DNA of 64,000 nt, from positions 558,001-622,000 of the forward strand of contig JADLSH010000318.1 in assembly GCA_016169945.1 (NCBI GenBank), read 5' to 3'. Under the pieces are notes generated by a model. It was not told the DNA's origin. It did no database searches and saw nothing but the letters and a program-made list of their open reading frames with translations. Shown here one piece after another: positions 36,201 through 46,800 of the stretch. Each line of letters starts with the position of its first letter. Position 1 is the first letter of the stretch. Made by a program: the position numbers and the translations under genes. This DNA is from Trachythela sp. YZ-2020 (taxonomy: Eukaryota > Cnidaria > Anthozoa > Malacalcyonacea > Clavulariidae).

Positions 36201-37542
36201 AAGATGAACAATTGAACGTGTGTTTCCAGTGTAAGGTAGCAATTAACGATATGCTTGAGGAGTTGTTATTAGGTTGGCAGTTGATCATTTGGCTGTTAAC
36301 TAAAGCCTGTTCTCCACTCAGGGCGCGAAATAACGGCCGGTCAACGGACAATGTCCGGCCAAAATGAGTAGTTGTCCGGTCAAACTCTCGCATGAACGGT
36401 AATTTTGACCGGCTACTTTTTAAAGTTTACATGTAATTCAGTTGCTAAATAAAGCGAACGAGCAAACTATTTTCATGCAATTTGCTGACAAGTGAAAATA
36501 GCCGGCACGCAGTGACTGCAACTGTCAAAACTTATGTTCTTTGTTAATTTCGTCTGATGTTGCGTTTACTTTGAATAATATTTACTGTACGGACTTTACA
36601 ATAAAACTCAGAAGTGATTCTTGACTTCTACAGACATTTTTCTAGTTACATTTAAGTATTTTACATTTAAGGGGACTTTGTCAGACTTTAGCTGAATAAT
36701 TTGACCGGCCAGAAATGCGGGATGTCCGAGCTAAAGTTGGTTTGGCCGGTCACCTTGACCGGCAACCCTCCAGCCGTTATTTCGCGCCCTGCCACTAGGC
36801 GAATTTGTTCGCGCGACGCGAAGCGAAAATTAATTTCGGCAACCTGATTGATTGGTCGGAGAATTTTTTCACTAACCAATCACGTTGCCGAAATTCGGTT
36901 TTCGCTTCGCATCGCGCGAACAAATTCGCCCAGTGGAGAACGGGCTTAACGTATTATTAACTTGTCATCCATCCATCTAACTGATTTATTGGATTGTTAG
37001 TTACTTTATTACTTTATTATTATTTAGATGGTAGATAGTTAGGCAATTACAGTAGTTGGTTAATTAGCCAGTTAGTGATTAGTTATTTAGCTAATTAGTC
37101 AGTTAGCTAGTTAGTTAATTAGTTAGTTTGTTCGTTAGTTGGTTGGTTAGTTAATTAGTCAGTTAGTTTGTAAGTCAATCACCAGTCAGATAGTTGTTAG
37201 TTAGTTAGGTAATTAGTCTGATAGTTAGTTAGTAAGTTAATTAATCAGGTAGTTGATTAGTTAGATAGTTTGCTAGTAATTGGTTAATTATATAGGTACT
37301 AAATAATTATTTGATTGGTCAAATGGCTTGTTAGCAAGTTAATTGATTTCTTCATTGAATAATTGATTATTTAATTTATTAATTGATACACTGTAGGTAC
37401 AAATGAAGGTGAGATAACAGTGTCTGCAGGTGAGGAACTTATTGTGTTAGAGAGAGATATCGACAACACTGGTTGGACACAGGTATTAAAAGGAGATGAC
37501 GAGGGTTATGTACCAACAGCATATATCCAATTATCTGAATAA
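30296..37542 (+). CDS. F-BAR / HR1 / SH3 protein of the CIP4-FBP17-Toca-1 family
   Basis: Twelve coding exons join without a frame break: 30296-30319, 30418-30533, 32340-32384, 32477-32624, 32751-32813, 33050-33154, 33364-33492, 33810-33956, 34159-34314, 35114-35359, 35908-36130, 37397-37542, giving 515 residues. The start MAWGTELWD matches the family's F-BAR N terminus. Residues 1-260 are the F-BAR domain (AGQHEVISE and VIPIINKCLEGM are characteristic). Residues about 312-390 are an HR1-like coiled coil with LGDPESIKGQLEQ. A Pro-rich linker follows, then a C-terminal SH3 (CYVLYDFQGTNEGEITV ... GWTQV ... GYVPTAYIQL). The protein should bend membranes, bind Cdc42-type GTPase through HR1 and recruit WASP/dynamin by SH3 during endocytosis. 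It is slightly shorter than vertebrate relatives because of a short linker. The first donor, TGG/GTTCGT, is weak. A poly(A) signal AATAAA lies at 37931. Confidence 0.93.
31375..31620. repeat. Two tandem units of a dispersed TAACCCATTA family
   Basis: The module CTGGCARTACCCTACCACTG, then GTAAAAT, then CTGGCRTTAGACAGAGTA and GTAAAGTAGGGCACAT, occurs twice here in intron 2. It recurs in reverse at 51545-51775 and decayed at 52611-52900 and 60740-60840. Confidence 0.7.
31660..32126. mobile_element. hAT-like MITE with 8-bp target duplication
   Basis: 467 bp in intron 2 of the F-BAR gene. The ends TAAAGTTGGGCGATAT and ATACCGCCCAACTTTA are inverted. Identical 8-bp flanks ATGGAAAT occur at 31652-31659 and 32127-32134. 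The interior is filled with ACCGGTAT-type palindromic segments. No transposase is encoded, so it is non-autonomous. Confidence 0.88.
33160..33300. repeat. Degenerate GTTG/GTCG/GTCA tetranucleotide repeat in intron 6
   Basis: Imperfect (KTYR)-like tetramers centred on GGTTGGTTGGTTGGTTGGTC. It begins directly after the exon 6 donor. Confidence 0.6.
33556..33690. mobile_element. MITE family 2 remnant in intron 7
   Basis: It has GAAGGCCCTTCATCTGGAAG and TTTTTCAGGTAGTTTGATC, matching the right half of family 2, with weak inverted symmetry. Confidence 0.5.
34618..34834. mobile_element. Small G-rich MITE in intron 9
   Basis: It opens CAGGGGTGGATCCAGGCTCA and closes AGTAAATCCGCCTATGG. Internal GGGGGTGC/GCACCCCC tracts face each other. 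It resembles the elements at 43981 and 56364 in general style. Confidence 0.5.
34900..35065. mobile_element. Repeat family with TTCGTC/GATGGATG motifs, before exon 10
   Basis: TTTATACACTGACGAATTAT, AGATAGTTTATCTTGATGGA and GTTCGTCCATCTAGTATAA also occur at 46540-46755, just before exon 3 of the SH2 adaptor gene. Both copies end close to a splice acceptor. Confidence 0.55.
35378..35739. mobile_element. Mutator-like MITE splitting a SINE, in intron 10
   Basis: 362 bp with 24-bp inverted ends that start ACAGAGTAGAGATCATACAG and end in the reverse complement. The 9-bp flanks GGTAGAGTC at 35369-35377 and 35740-35748 are identical. The flanks belong to one SINE fragment (35366-35840, minus), so the MITE inserted later. 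A 9-bp target duplication fits the Mutator group. Confidence 0.85.
36301..36948. mobile_element. MITE nested in another MITE, intron 11
   Basis: The inner element 36319-36791 has inverted ends CAGGGCGCGAAATAACGGC and GCCGTTATTTCGCGCCCTG, flanked by CCACT on both sides. The outer element shows AAAGCCTGTTCTCCACT on the left and AGTGGAGAACGGGCTTA on the right. Its inner arm GCGAATTTGTTCGCGCGACG is repeated in reverse before the right end. Confidence 0.8.
36990..37385. repeat. Degenerate TTAG/GTTA repeat in last intron
   Basis: Imperfect GTTAGTTAATTAGTTAG-type tetramers run for nearly 400 bp up to the acceptor of the last exon. Confidence 0.75.
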
Positions 37543-40500
37543 GTATTAGAGGGACTCATTAAGGAATAATATACAACAGATGACGTGATTATGTGGCTTC
37601 GAAAAGTTCTGCGCAGCAAATTGTATTCAATACGAACATCAGAATATGAAACTATGTAATTAGGTTAATATATAGTCCGAAATACACAGCTGTACTGCGA
37701 GACTGATAGCTAGAAAGGATTTCTATATATGACATTGTGCTGATTACTGCGCGGTATGATCGTCTTGAATATCGAACAATCTGCCAAACCTGTTTTTATA
37801 GATAAAGTTTCTGTATTCACTCAACTCTTTGCTGCTTTTTGTCAAATGCTAAATAGAAATATCTCTGACTGATACTCTAAGACTTGAATAGAATATAGAA
37901 TCTGATTTAGGTGAAGGCGAAATCTGGATGAATAAATATGATTTTTTGAATATATTTAAAAATTCGCATTTTATGTAAAAATTCATATGATTAAATAGTC
38001 ATGTTGATTTATAATAGAGGAACGATTTCAAAATGCCGGTGTTATAGGTTTTGATGTTCAAATGAAAGAAATATTTAAAGGTATGTAAAAAGAAGGAAAG
38101 GCAAAGACAGAAATTGTGGTCTCTGCTTCACTGTGCATTTGTGTTCATGTGAATGCCTTGTTATCCTGTTCTACTCTTCGTTTACCTTTATTATCCTGCA
38201 TTAACCTTACCTACTTTTAATGCACGTTTTTACCCATGGCTGACCAGTCATACTCCTAGTTGACCTATCCTGCCCCTGGTTGACCTTTCCTTTAAAGGTT
38301 TTTTAAATACTGTTTTTTCATCGTACATGAATCTGAGATCATAGTGTTAGTTGCTTTGTCCACTATTTTAGCATGTTATGATCCATATATAACTCCCACA
38401 GCTTTCGGACGTGGGTCGTAGTTTTCCCTTTCACGCCTCTAGCCTCCGCAGAGTCTTCCGTGCACTCTAGAGGAATGAGTTAGAGGTGCGCTAATGCTCA
38501 GTTGCACAGTGACTTGCTTTCACCGTCAACTCCCACGAATAATTAAATTATTTCGTAGGCCAAATTTCGGGTCCAGTCTGGCGGTCAGGAAGAAGTGCAC
38601 TGCCCCTGTCTGTCTAATTGCATATTTTATGATGTTGGATCTTTCATACTTTGTATTTTTGCTTTTATCAATTTCACTTTAGAAATAATAAATGGAGATT
38701 GACTCGTTGACACTCCTGACGACGAAATATCTAAGTGTTTTTAATATTTTTCAGTCTGACGAGAATCAATGCAATGCCTGGAACCCTTCGAGGTGCCTTT
38801 CAGTAAACCTTTCCATGTTCTCCTTTGGCCTACAGCCCTACACGTAACCGGATGTATGCCCGTATTTGGGCAGTTCTCTTTATAGATCAGATTCTTGCTT
38901 AGAGCTATCAACGCCTCAGCTATTATCATTATATGCGCTGAACTCAAACTATTTTCCAGCGGGGGGTTACATAGGTTTGGTTTCCTATATTCCTTCCTCA
39001 ATCTGTGTTGATTATTTCCTGATATCAGCATAATCTGCGCTCTGTTCCTTCTTGTTTTAGACATAAATTGCGCATTGTTTATCGTCTAAAATTGGTAGAA
39101 CGCAGTTCAAATATAGAGTCTTGTGGTCGCTAGCGAGGGAAGTCCGTGTTTGCTGAAGAGTGGATACCAAGCGTTGATTAAGGTTAGTTTATGTTAAATT
39201 TTTGTGATTTGTATAATCCTGTCTTGTTCGACTGTCGACTTACTGGTTTTATTCTGATAGACTGTTACTGTCGCTTGTCACTTTGCCTATGGCTGTGCGG
39301 GAACAAAATAAGCGCAATATTTAATAACACACGAGCGCTTACATTTTAGAAAGTAGTTCGATGTATGACGAGTTATGAGTAGTGAATCTGTGAATGAATA
39401 TATGTGATCATATTTGCCTGACGAGGTGAAATATGACATCGCCAGAATGTTAAAATTTGATACTAGGTCGCGAGAATAACTCGTGCGTTGATATATGAAT
39501 ATTTCTAGATCTTCAATAGAAATGCGAAAAATGAATGAATGCTGAAAATATTTAAACATTCATTTAGCGCGCACACATGCGTGTTAGGACACGATTTAGG
39601 ATAATTGAATCACATCTAATAATTCATTGCCAAGTTTAGCGCATCTAATTCATTTATATGCCGCGCAAACAGTAAATAAAACTTGTTTGACTAATATATA
39701 TCAGTATAATGAGATATTCCAGGCAAAGTTGGATTGTATATTGGGTTATTAAAGTCTGCGGTCAAAATGTCGACCAGGTGCCTGCTGTGTACAAAGCATA
39801 TGTCAAACATTGAGTCTCCCGCACCGGCGAATTGTTCTTCTTGCGACTCGCGCTCTTGGACAGCGAAACGCATACAATAATGACCTGATTTAGACCAGAG
39901 ACGAATGGCCCCTCAGGACGAACGTGGCCAAAGAAAAAATAGTTCGTGTATAAATGTGGCAAACTGAACTATCTGCGTAGTTTGTCTACACAGGCTTGCA
40001 TTTGCTGGCGTGGGTCGTCCAGGAATTATTTGTTCCCAGAACCATTACCAGTATAGCCTGCCTCCTTAATCAAGCTAGTTCGTCCTCTTTCTGTTTACAC
40101 CAATTTGCGCTTCGGCTTGAGTATATATGTGACATATACCAACATTTTGCGCTGTTCAAATATGTTTCGCAAAAAAAATAGTTGACATATTTACATGTCA
40201 TATATCAATTGTCAGATAGATTTAATCGTTTAATGATGTTTTAATGCGCCAATTCAGCACATAAAAGGGTTGTTCTTTATTGTCAGTACATATGTAAACA
40301 ATCATTTGACATGATATATTAATGCTATTAATGAATAGCAAGCAACTATTTATGTATAATGTGAGTTCCAATGTGAGACATTTCAAACGTGATGGTCTGG
40401 TATTGTACAATAAGCTGCCGTGGTTTGTGTCTTAACTGCCTGAAAAGTGAAAACTATTTTAAATGTGAGTTTTGTGGGGGGGGGGGCAGCATAAGTAGTA

Positions 40501-40960
40501 TTCTAGCGGCGAGCGGAGGGTTGCATAACGTTTTTTCGCACGACTGCATGACTGGAGAGTGCAACGTGTTCTTTCCTGAGGCATTAAAATAAAGTTAAAC
40601 ATTGGCAGAAGTTGATCAGTTCTGACATAATATTGGATTGTGCATTCTATTGTTCATTGGTGGACAATCTAAAGGATCGCAGGCTCGGGGACGACCTGCA
40701 TAAGCGCAGTGACGTTATTTTGCATATTATGTCAACTTTGGCACATATCTTTCAAAATTTATAGTCAGTAGAACAACACTTCATAGAGGTGTGACATTAT
40801 AGTGTAAATATTTATATTTTTAGTAATAGGATTATCATTTACACCAAATGACAAGGAAGTCACGCTATGTGCAAGAAATGTTGGCAAAAATATACACGAT
40901 TACAGAATTTGTTGATCTCAAAATATTTTCGGTTATAATACATTTTCAGTTATTTTGTAT
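37543..40960. other. Intergenic region after the F-BAR gene
   Basis: Contains the 3' UTR with AATAAA at 37931. A 107-codon minus open frame with an ATG (39064-38741; RRNRAQIMLISGNNQ near its start) may be retroelement debris, though I cannot place it. A MITE family 2 end lies at about 40413-40455. I see no supported exon. Confidence 0.4.
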
Positions 40961-40970
40961 CTATATATCT

Positions 40971-41212
40971 GGGGCCGGTGTACCACGGTTGTACGAAGGC
41001 CGTTATATATGCCAAAATTAAATAACACTTTCACACATTTTGTGAATGACTGAACTTAAATCTAATGCACTTAATATGTAGGTGCAAACATAATTGTTGT
41101 ATTCAAGTTGAAAATTTTTGGCTTGGTTGTTCGATGAATGTATATAGACTTGATCGATATTTTTTATTTATCCACCGGATAGGCTAAACGGGCTTCGTAC
41201 AACCGGCCCCTG
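40971..41212. mobile_element. MITE with GGGGCCGG ends
   Basis: The left end GGGGCCGGTGTACCACGGTT, then GTACGAAGGCCGT, faces the right end ACGGGCTTCGTACAACCGGC then CCC. The shared inverted core is GGTTGTACGAAG. The interior is AT-rich and non-coding. Confidence 0.7.
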
Positions 41213-41214
41213 GC

Positions 41215-42228
41215 CCTGGTTAGCAATGATTAAATGATTTAAATGCACGAGTGGTTACACTGTCATATATTCTTAATTTGGGGGTATATCGCTTGATAGA
41301 ACTGAATGCTGATGATTAGCCATCATAGGCCTATATAAAATATGTATATAATTTTCACTCGAAATTTCCATCTACAAAAGTTCTTCAACATTCTGCAACA
41401 TTGGGAAAAAGTGTGAGGGGGTACTCGATATATCAAAGAGGTATACTCTGAGAATCAGTAATGTGTAGCTTGAGAGAATCCTTGTCTTACCATTTTAAGT
41501 AATGACAATATTTTTAAGAGGCAAAATACGTTACGGTAATACATTATAGAAAAGTATGTCTGTGTTCAAGCTACCCATAAAAGATTTTTCTATCTTTTGA
41601 GATGAACATTTCTGTGCAGTTTCCAATTTTTCTCAGACATTTTAATGACGGGAAACTGTGGTTTCCTTACGCGGCAATAAAGTTGATCTTTATGAGTTTT
41701 CTAGCATATAAATGTTTCCGTAATTTGTCGGTGAACTCATTTTGTGGTTTACGTGGTTTAGAATATACGCATGCACAATGGTATTGTTACGGTTGCCATA
41801 TATGAATATAGTCTTGTAGACAAAATCGTAATTCCCATCGTGTGGCCTTATCTCGCATATATTTATCAATTCTGTGGTTAGTTCATTACCATCAATGAAA
41901 ATTCAGGAGGGATCTGACTCTTACAGTTACATTGAATAATATCTTGTTCTTGTTCTATATGTCCGTGGCCGAGGCTGAATTAAAGTCTACATTGAATAAT
42001 AGCTCATTTTATGATACACAAAATATAGTTTGAAAAATAATGTTTGAAATTGATAATCATTTATTTAAAACTATGTTAAAACAATTGTTGGTTAATAGCA
42101 ATGTTTTAATAAATTTAAATTGTATATGCATGACCATTTAATATATAGAATTCACGAGTATAAATATCATTTCCATAAGTTTCCACTTTTTGACCAAAGC
42201 GAATGTATATTTTTATCATATAGACTTA
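41215..42228. other. Gene-free AT-rich stretch
   Basis: No exon seen. A short repeat at about 41955-41990 (CTATATGTCCGTGGCCGAGG) also occurs beside the palindrome at 13563-13600. Confidence 0.4.
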
Positions 42229-42362
42229 GGCCTGTTCCAAACGTCGCGCTTCTGATGTGCCGAACGCATTAAAAACAATACATAATCAGCTGAAATGCCT
42301 CATTATCTATTGTTTGTAATGCGTTCGGCACGGCAGTAGCGCGACGTTTGAACCAGGTCTTA
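42229..42362. mobile_element. 134-bp foldback MITE
   Basis: AACGTCGCGCTTCTGATGTG and CCGAACGCATTAAAAACAAT pair with TTGTTTGTAATGCGTTCGGC and AGTAGCGCGACGTTTGAACC. Almost the whole element folds into one stem of about 55 bp. Confidence 0.8.
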
Positions 42363-43213
42363 TAGTAGATGTATATTTTTTGCAATATCGAACACTGTCC
42401 CCTGATCAAAGGGAAAAGTTTATCGCCGACTTGTCTTCCTACTCTTTGCCTGTGGCATTATAATCAATTTGCATTTTTATGTAATTGATAACCAATGAAA
42501 ATTGTTTTATAATGTTAGTTTCTTTCCCTTTGGCAAAAGCTGAATTTGTGGTATTCGAAATTTGAACCGTTTCAGACAAACCCACCCGACTAGACGCTCA
42601 TTATGGCTAGTTTTTGGTCAATTTACTACCGTTAACGTTATTGAAAGGCTTGACTAAATAGGGCCTTGGCTCCATGACATGCAGAGGTGGTCATTTTGCA
42701 TACAAAGTGGTGCTTATGATCTCATTTATAATTCATGATTGTATACACTAAATACCAAATTCAATATAGTTTCGGCTTGTCTATATAGTTTCATGCATAT
42801 CTTCACTAGTTTCAATGCTGACAAAGCTTAGTACAAGAGAATCTTATTTATAGTTAAGTCGAATGGATTCATTTCTATAATGCTTGTCTTGCTATAAGGT
42901 TGGTACTTTAAGTTTTAAAACATTTTGCTTTTTATTTTATATTTTTGTATACAAAGAGTATTAAGACTGACCGACCGTATGATATATTACAATTTCTCGT
43001 GAAGCTAATGCACGCAAACTATTTTATTTATAAAATATATGCCTTTGGTGGGTTAAGATTGCTACAATTTCTTTATCAAGTCATTGTTAGTATTGTTCTA
43101 AGTAAATTTACAAAGGTAGTTGCCATACTGGCATACATGCATGCGTCCATATTTTGCTGGACAAAATTTAAGCTATAACTTAATACTCTCTCTTCCCTGA
43201 GGCTCTTATCTAA

Positions 43214-43436
43214 GTGGGTTTCATTAAACACTATCATGCGGCAGATGGTGGTCAACTGACAGTTACCAAACTGAGAAAGTAATGTTAATTATTTTCATTA
43301 TACGTAGTTCTGTAGTACTAGTGTTGTATTTGGAGGCAAATAGATAAAAGGGAGATGTAGTTAAATTTTCTTGCTCTTATATAAAGTGTCAACATTTCTG
43401 AAGTTGACCACCGTCTGCTGTCTTTTAACTCTTGCT
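43214..43436. mobile_element. MITE family 1 copy
   Basis: It starts GTGGGTTTCATTAAACACTA, with GCAGATGGTGGTCAAC. It ends with GTTGACCACCGTCTGCTG and a decayed edge. It lies upstream of the SH2 adaptor gene. Confidence 0.7.
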
Positions 43437-43840
43437 GCCTATAATGGTGATACTTCTATACTATAAGTTATTCAGGAATTATCTTCCAAATACCGCATTG
43501 CCATTGTCGTATGGTGTTATAATGTTTGTATACGTCTATATCTGTTTTATATCAACCATTACTAGGAAAGGTTTGTCGGTTTTAAGTGAGTGATTAACGT
43601 GTACATTAACGTGTTATTACCAGGTCAAGTGTGCTTAGAATATTTGAAGGTGTTAGTATGTTTTCTTTAAATGGAATGAATATATTAAGATTTACATGAT
43701 GTTTATATTATGATTTATGACCTTAAAGATATGACCAAAAATTATACTATGACTCATCGCTGTAAACTGCCATTATTCATATTTATATTTTGATTGTTTT
43801 ATAGATTTGAATAATTAAGAAATCACATTGAGATCAAACC

Positions 43841-46800
43841 ATGTCTGCGCAATCGTTGGATCAGTTACCCACGGAAAAGCGGAATCATTTGAAAACCGCT
43901 GACAGAGGAATGCCATTTAAAAAGTAAGTTATATGATTCATTGTCTATAACATTTATATCATTCTCTTCTCCTTTTAACCCAGGGTCGTAGGAACGTATT
44001 CAATATTTGGGGGGCCCAAGCTCATGAGGCGCCACCATGTTTGGCGCCGAGCGAACAATTTTTAAAATTTGAAGCCCCCAGATCGCCGGAAACGGCCGTT
44101 TCAGAGTCTTATCTACCTCTTTTAGTAAGCTTGTTCAGGGAACTAAGCTGTTTCCATCATTTTCATGAAAATTATTTGATTTTTTGGGGGGGCCGAAAGA
44201 TATTCCGGCCCCCCCTCATATAATATTGGGGGGAGCGGCCCCCCCGCTTCCTACGCCACTGTTTTAACCAGCTTTAATACCAGACTGTCCCGGTTCTGCT
44301 GCTCGAATTCTTGTCCTCCATCCTTTTCTGTCCTTGTCATGTCCACAGCCAGTTTCTTGATATTTATAACTTCTTTTACATCTCTTCTTCGGTCTTCTCC
44401 ATTCCTTCTTCTTTATCTTCAGCTCCGTAATGCCTCCGACCAGCTCTCCATCATTTCCTCATCTCGTCTATACCAAATCAGCCTGGTTTTCTTCACCTTC
44501 TCTGGAATGTCTACCACCTCACATCTTCTGATCTCTTCATTCCATAATGTGTAGAAAGGACCGGCTCTTCTTCATCTCTTCTTATTACGTGTTCATACCA
44601 TCTCAGCCTTGTTTCCTTCACCTTCTCTGCAATGTCTACCACTCTACATCTTTTTCTAATCTCTTTATTTCATAATGTCTCTGACCAGCTCTCCTTCATC
44701 TCTTCTTATTAAGTGTGCTCACCTCTCCTACAATGTCTACCAGCCTACATCTTCTGATCTCTTCATTCCTTGTATTGTTAATATATCCTTTATAATCCGT
44801 GAACAGTTCAGATCTGATAGACCTATCCAGTATAAATATAGTCAGTTTAGTTATTCTACAGTTCGTCTAATCAATTTCTCTCCTCCTTTCAGAATGGCAA
44901 AAATGCTCTCCAAACGTCTACTCAAAGCAAAAGACCAAGACTTGCAACTAGAGCTTGTCGACCAGGCCTGGTTCCATGGTCGGATGACGTCGGAATACGC
45001 CGTCAAGATCCTTGAAACCGAAGGAGAATTTCTTGTCCGCGAGAATCCTGCGAGGCCTGGCGACTACTTTATCTCCGTCAATGAAAACGGGGCAGTAAAA
45101 CACTTCCCTATACAACGGTCAACGACAAAAAACCTCAAGTATAAATATAAACTCTACAAAAGTGGTAGCTTTGAAACTTTGGTGGATCTCGTAGAGTTCT
45201 TGTACTCTAACAAAAAGTTAGTCACAGGAAGTGAGGAAATTCAATTACTTGCGCCTGCCAACCGTGACGCGGGCTTGCTTTTAGTGCCTGAGTTGGGCCC
45301 GAATATTCAGGTTGCAAGTGCGCCCGTATCTCCTTCAGGTACCCCACCGTTGTCGCTAAAGCGGGAACGAAACTCTAGTGATCCGACTTTAAGTGCTGAT
45401 CAACTCCGCAGCCATTTTGAAGGTTTTAGTCAGAGACCGAGAACTGAATCGCGTTCTTCGCCACCGAGCTTGTATGTCGAGGACTTTGACGTTAATCAAA
45501 ATGAGGTCATTTACGAGACTATTAATCTGCCACCAAAAAAGCAGCAACCCGAACAATCTGCACTCATGAAGAAGAAATACTCTATATTAAATGAAGTATT
45601 CGAAATGTTTCGCAATACGCTGTACAAAGAGTTCGGTAAACACGATTGTCTGACTTTGGCAAAGCATATGACGCGGCGTGATTTAGAGGTGGCCTGGGGC
45701 GAGGAATTTTGCGAGAAGACTAGTAATGAGTTGGCCGCGCCTAGTGGACTGGAATTGATTTTATTCCCGCAAGGAAGTGAACTAAGGCAAAGTATATTGA
45801 AAAGGTGGGTCTTGGTGTATTTTGATATAAGTGGGTTTCAATAAGCATTATCGTGCAGCAGATGGTGGTCAACCAGCAGTTATCAGAGTGAGAAAATAAT
45901 GTTAATTCTTTTCATTCTATCTGTTCTTGGGTGTTGAGGCAAATAAATAGAATCGAAAAATGTAGTTTATTTTGCTTGCTCCTATAAATGTCAACATTTC
46001 TGACGTTGACCATCCTCTGCTGCCCTGTAACGCTTACTGAAACTCACATAGAACATTCATAGAAAAATAAAACTATCCAGACAAACTATCCAGATGAACT
46101 AGCTAGAACAGCATGATCAAAACTGGCGATGGTTCTGGGAAACTAAATTATGCCAAAAAAAATTATGTTTCTGGTCAGTTGGTTTGTGCAGAATTGACGC
46201 GGCGACGCGACTTGTTTTTCGCCCTTCTTTTTTTTCTTAAGAATTAATAAGGAGGCGCTTTTTTGGAGAAATGGGTCAGTATTTTTCTATTTTTTATAAA
46301 GTGTATAGTGATTTTTTATGCTTTTAATGCTAAACTGTCACCAAATTTGCATGTTTAATAAAATAAAATTTTTAGTTAAGAGTACTTCATTCTGCAAGGA
46401 TATTGATGGACCGTATTTGCAAAAAAAACCGTCGACGCGCACAGTTAAAAATGACGCGCGCGCTGACCAGAAACAGAAGATTTTTTTGGCCTTACATGTA
46501 TGCCTGATATTTTCTTGATACTCCGAAGATCTAATGTCGTATTTACACACATAGATGGATCATCCGTTACGACGAACTACGCACGTAAGTTTGTCTGAGT
46601 AGACGAACTGTTCAAGCAAGTTTGTCTCAATAGACACGCTACCCAGATAGTTCGTCTTGACGGATGATCCGTCTGTTTGTCGTGTTTATACATAGACGAT
46701 TTATCAGACGAACTATCTTTTCACTTTGCGGATCGTCCATCTCTAGTATAAATTCTAACAGTTCATTTCTTCTACTATAGATATTCCACTATTACAATCT

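Noticed and set aside
38741..39064. 107-codon minus frame with ATG
   Set aside because: No domain recognised and no exon context; possibly retroelement debris, too weak to call.
44675..44892. In-frame extension upstream of the SH2 adaptor exon 2
   Set aside because: It lies in intronic repeats and a SINE tail; a pyrimidine-rich acceptor at 44892 and the phase-matched exon at 43841 explain the gene better.
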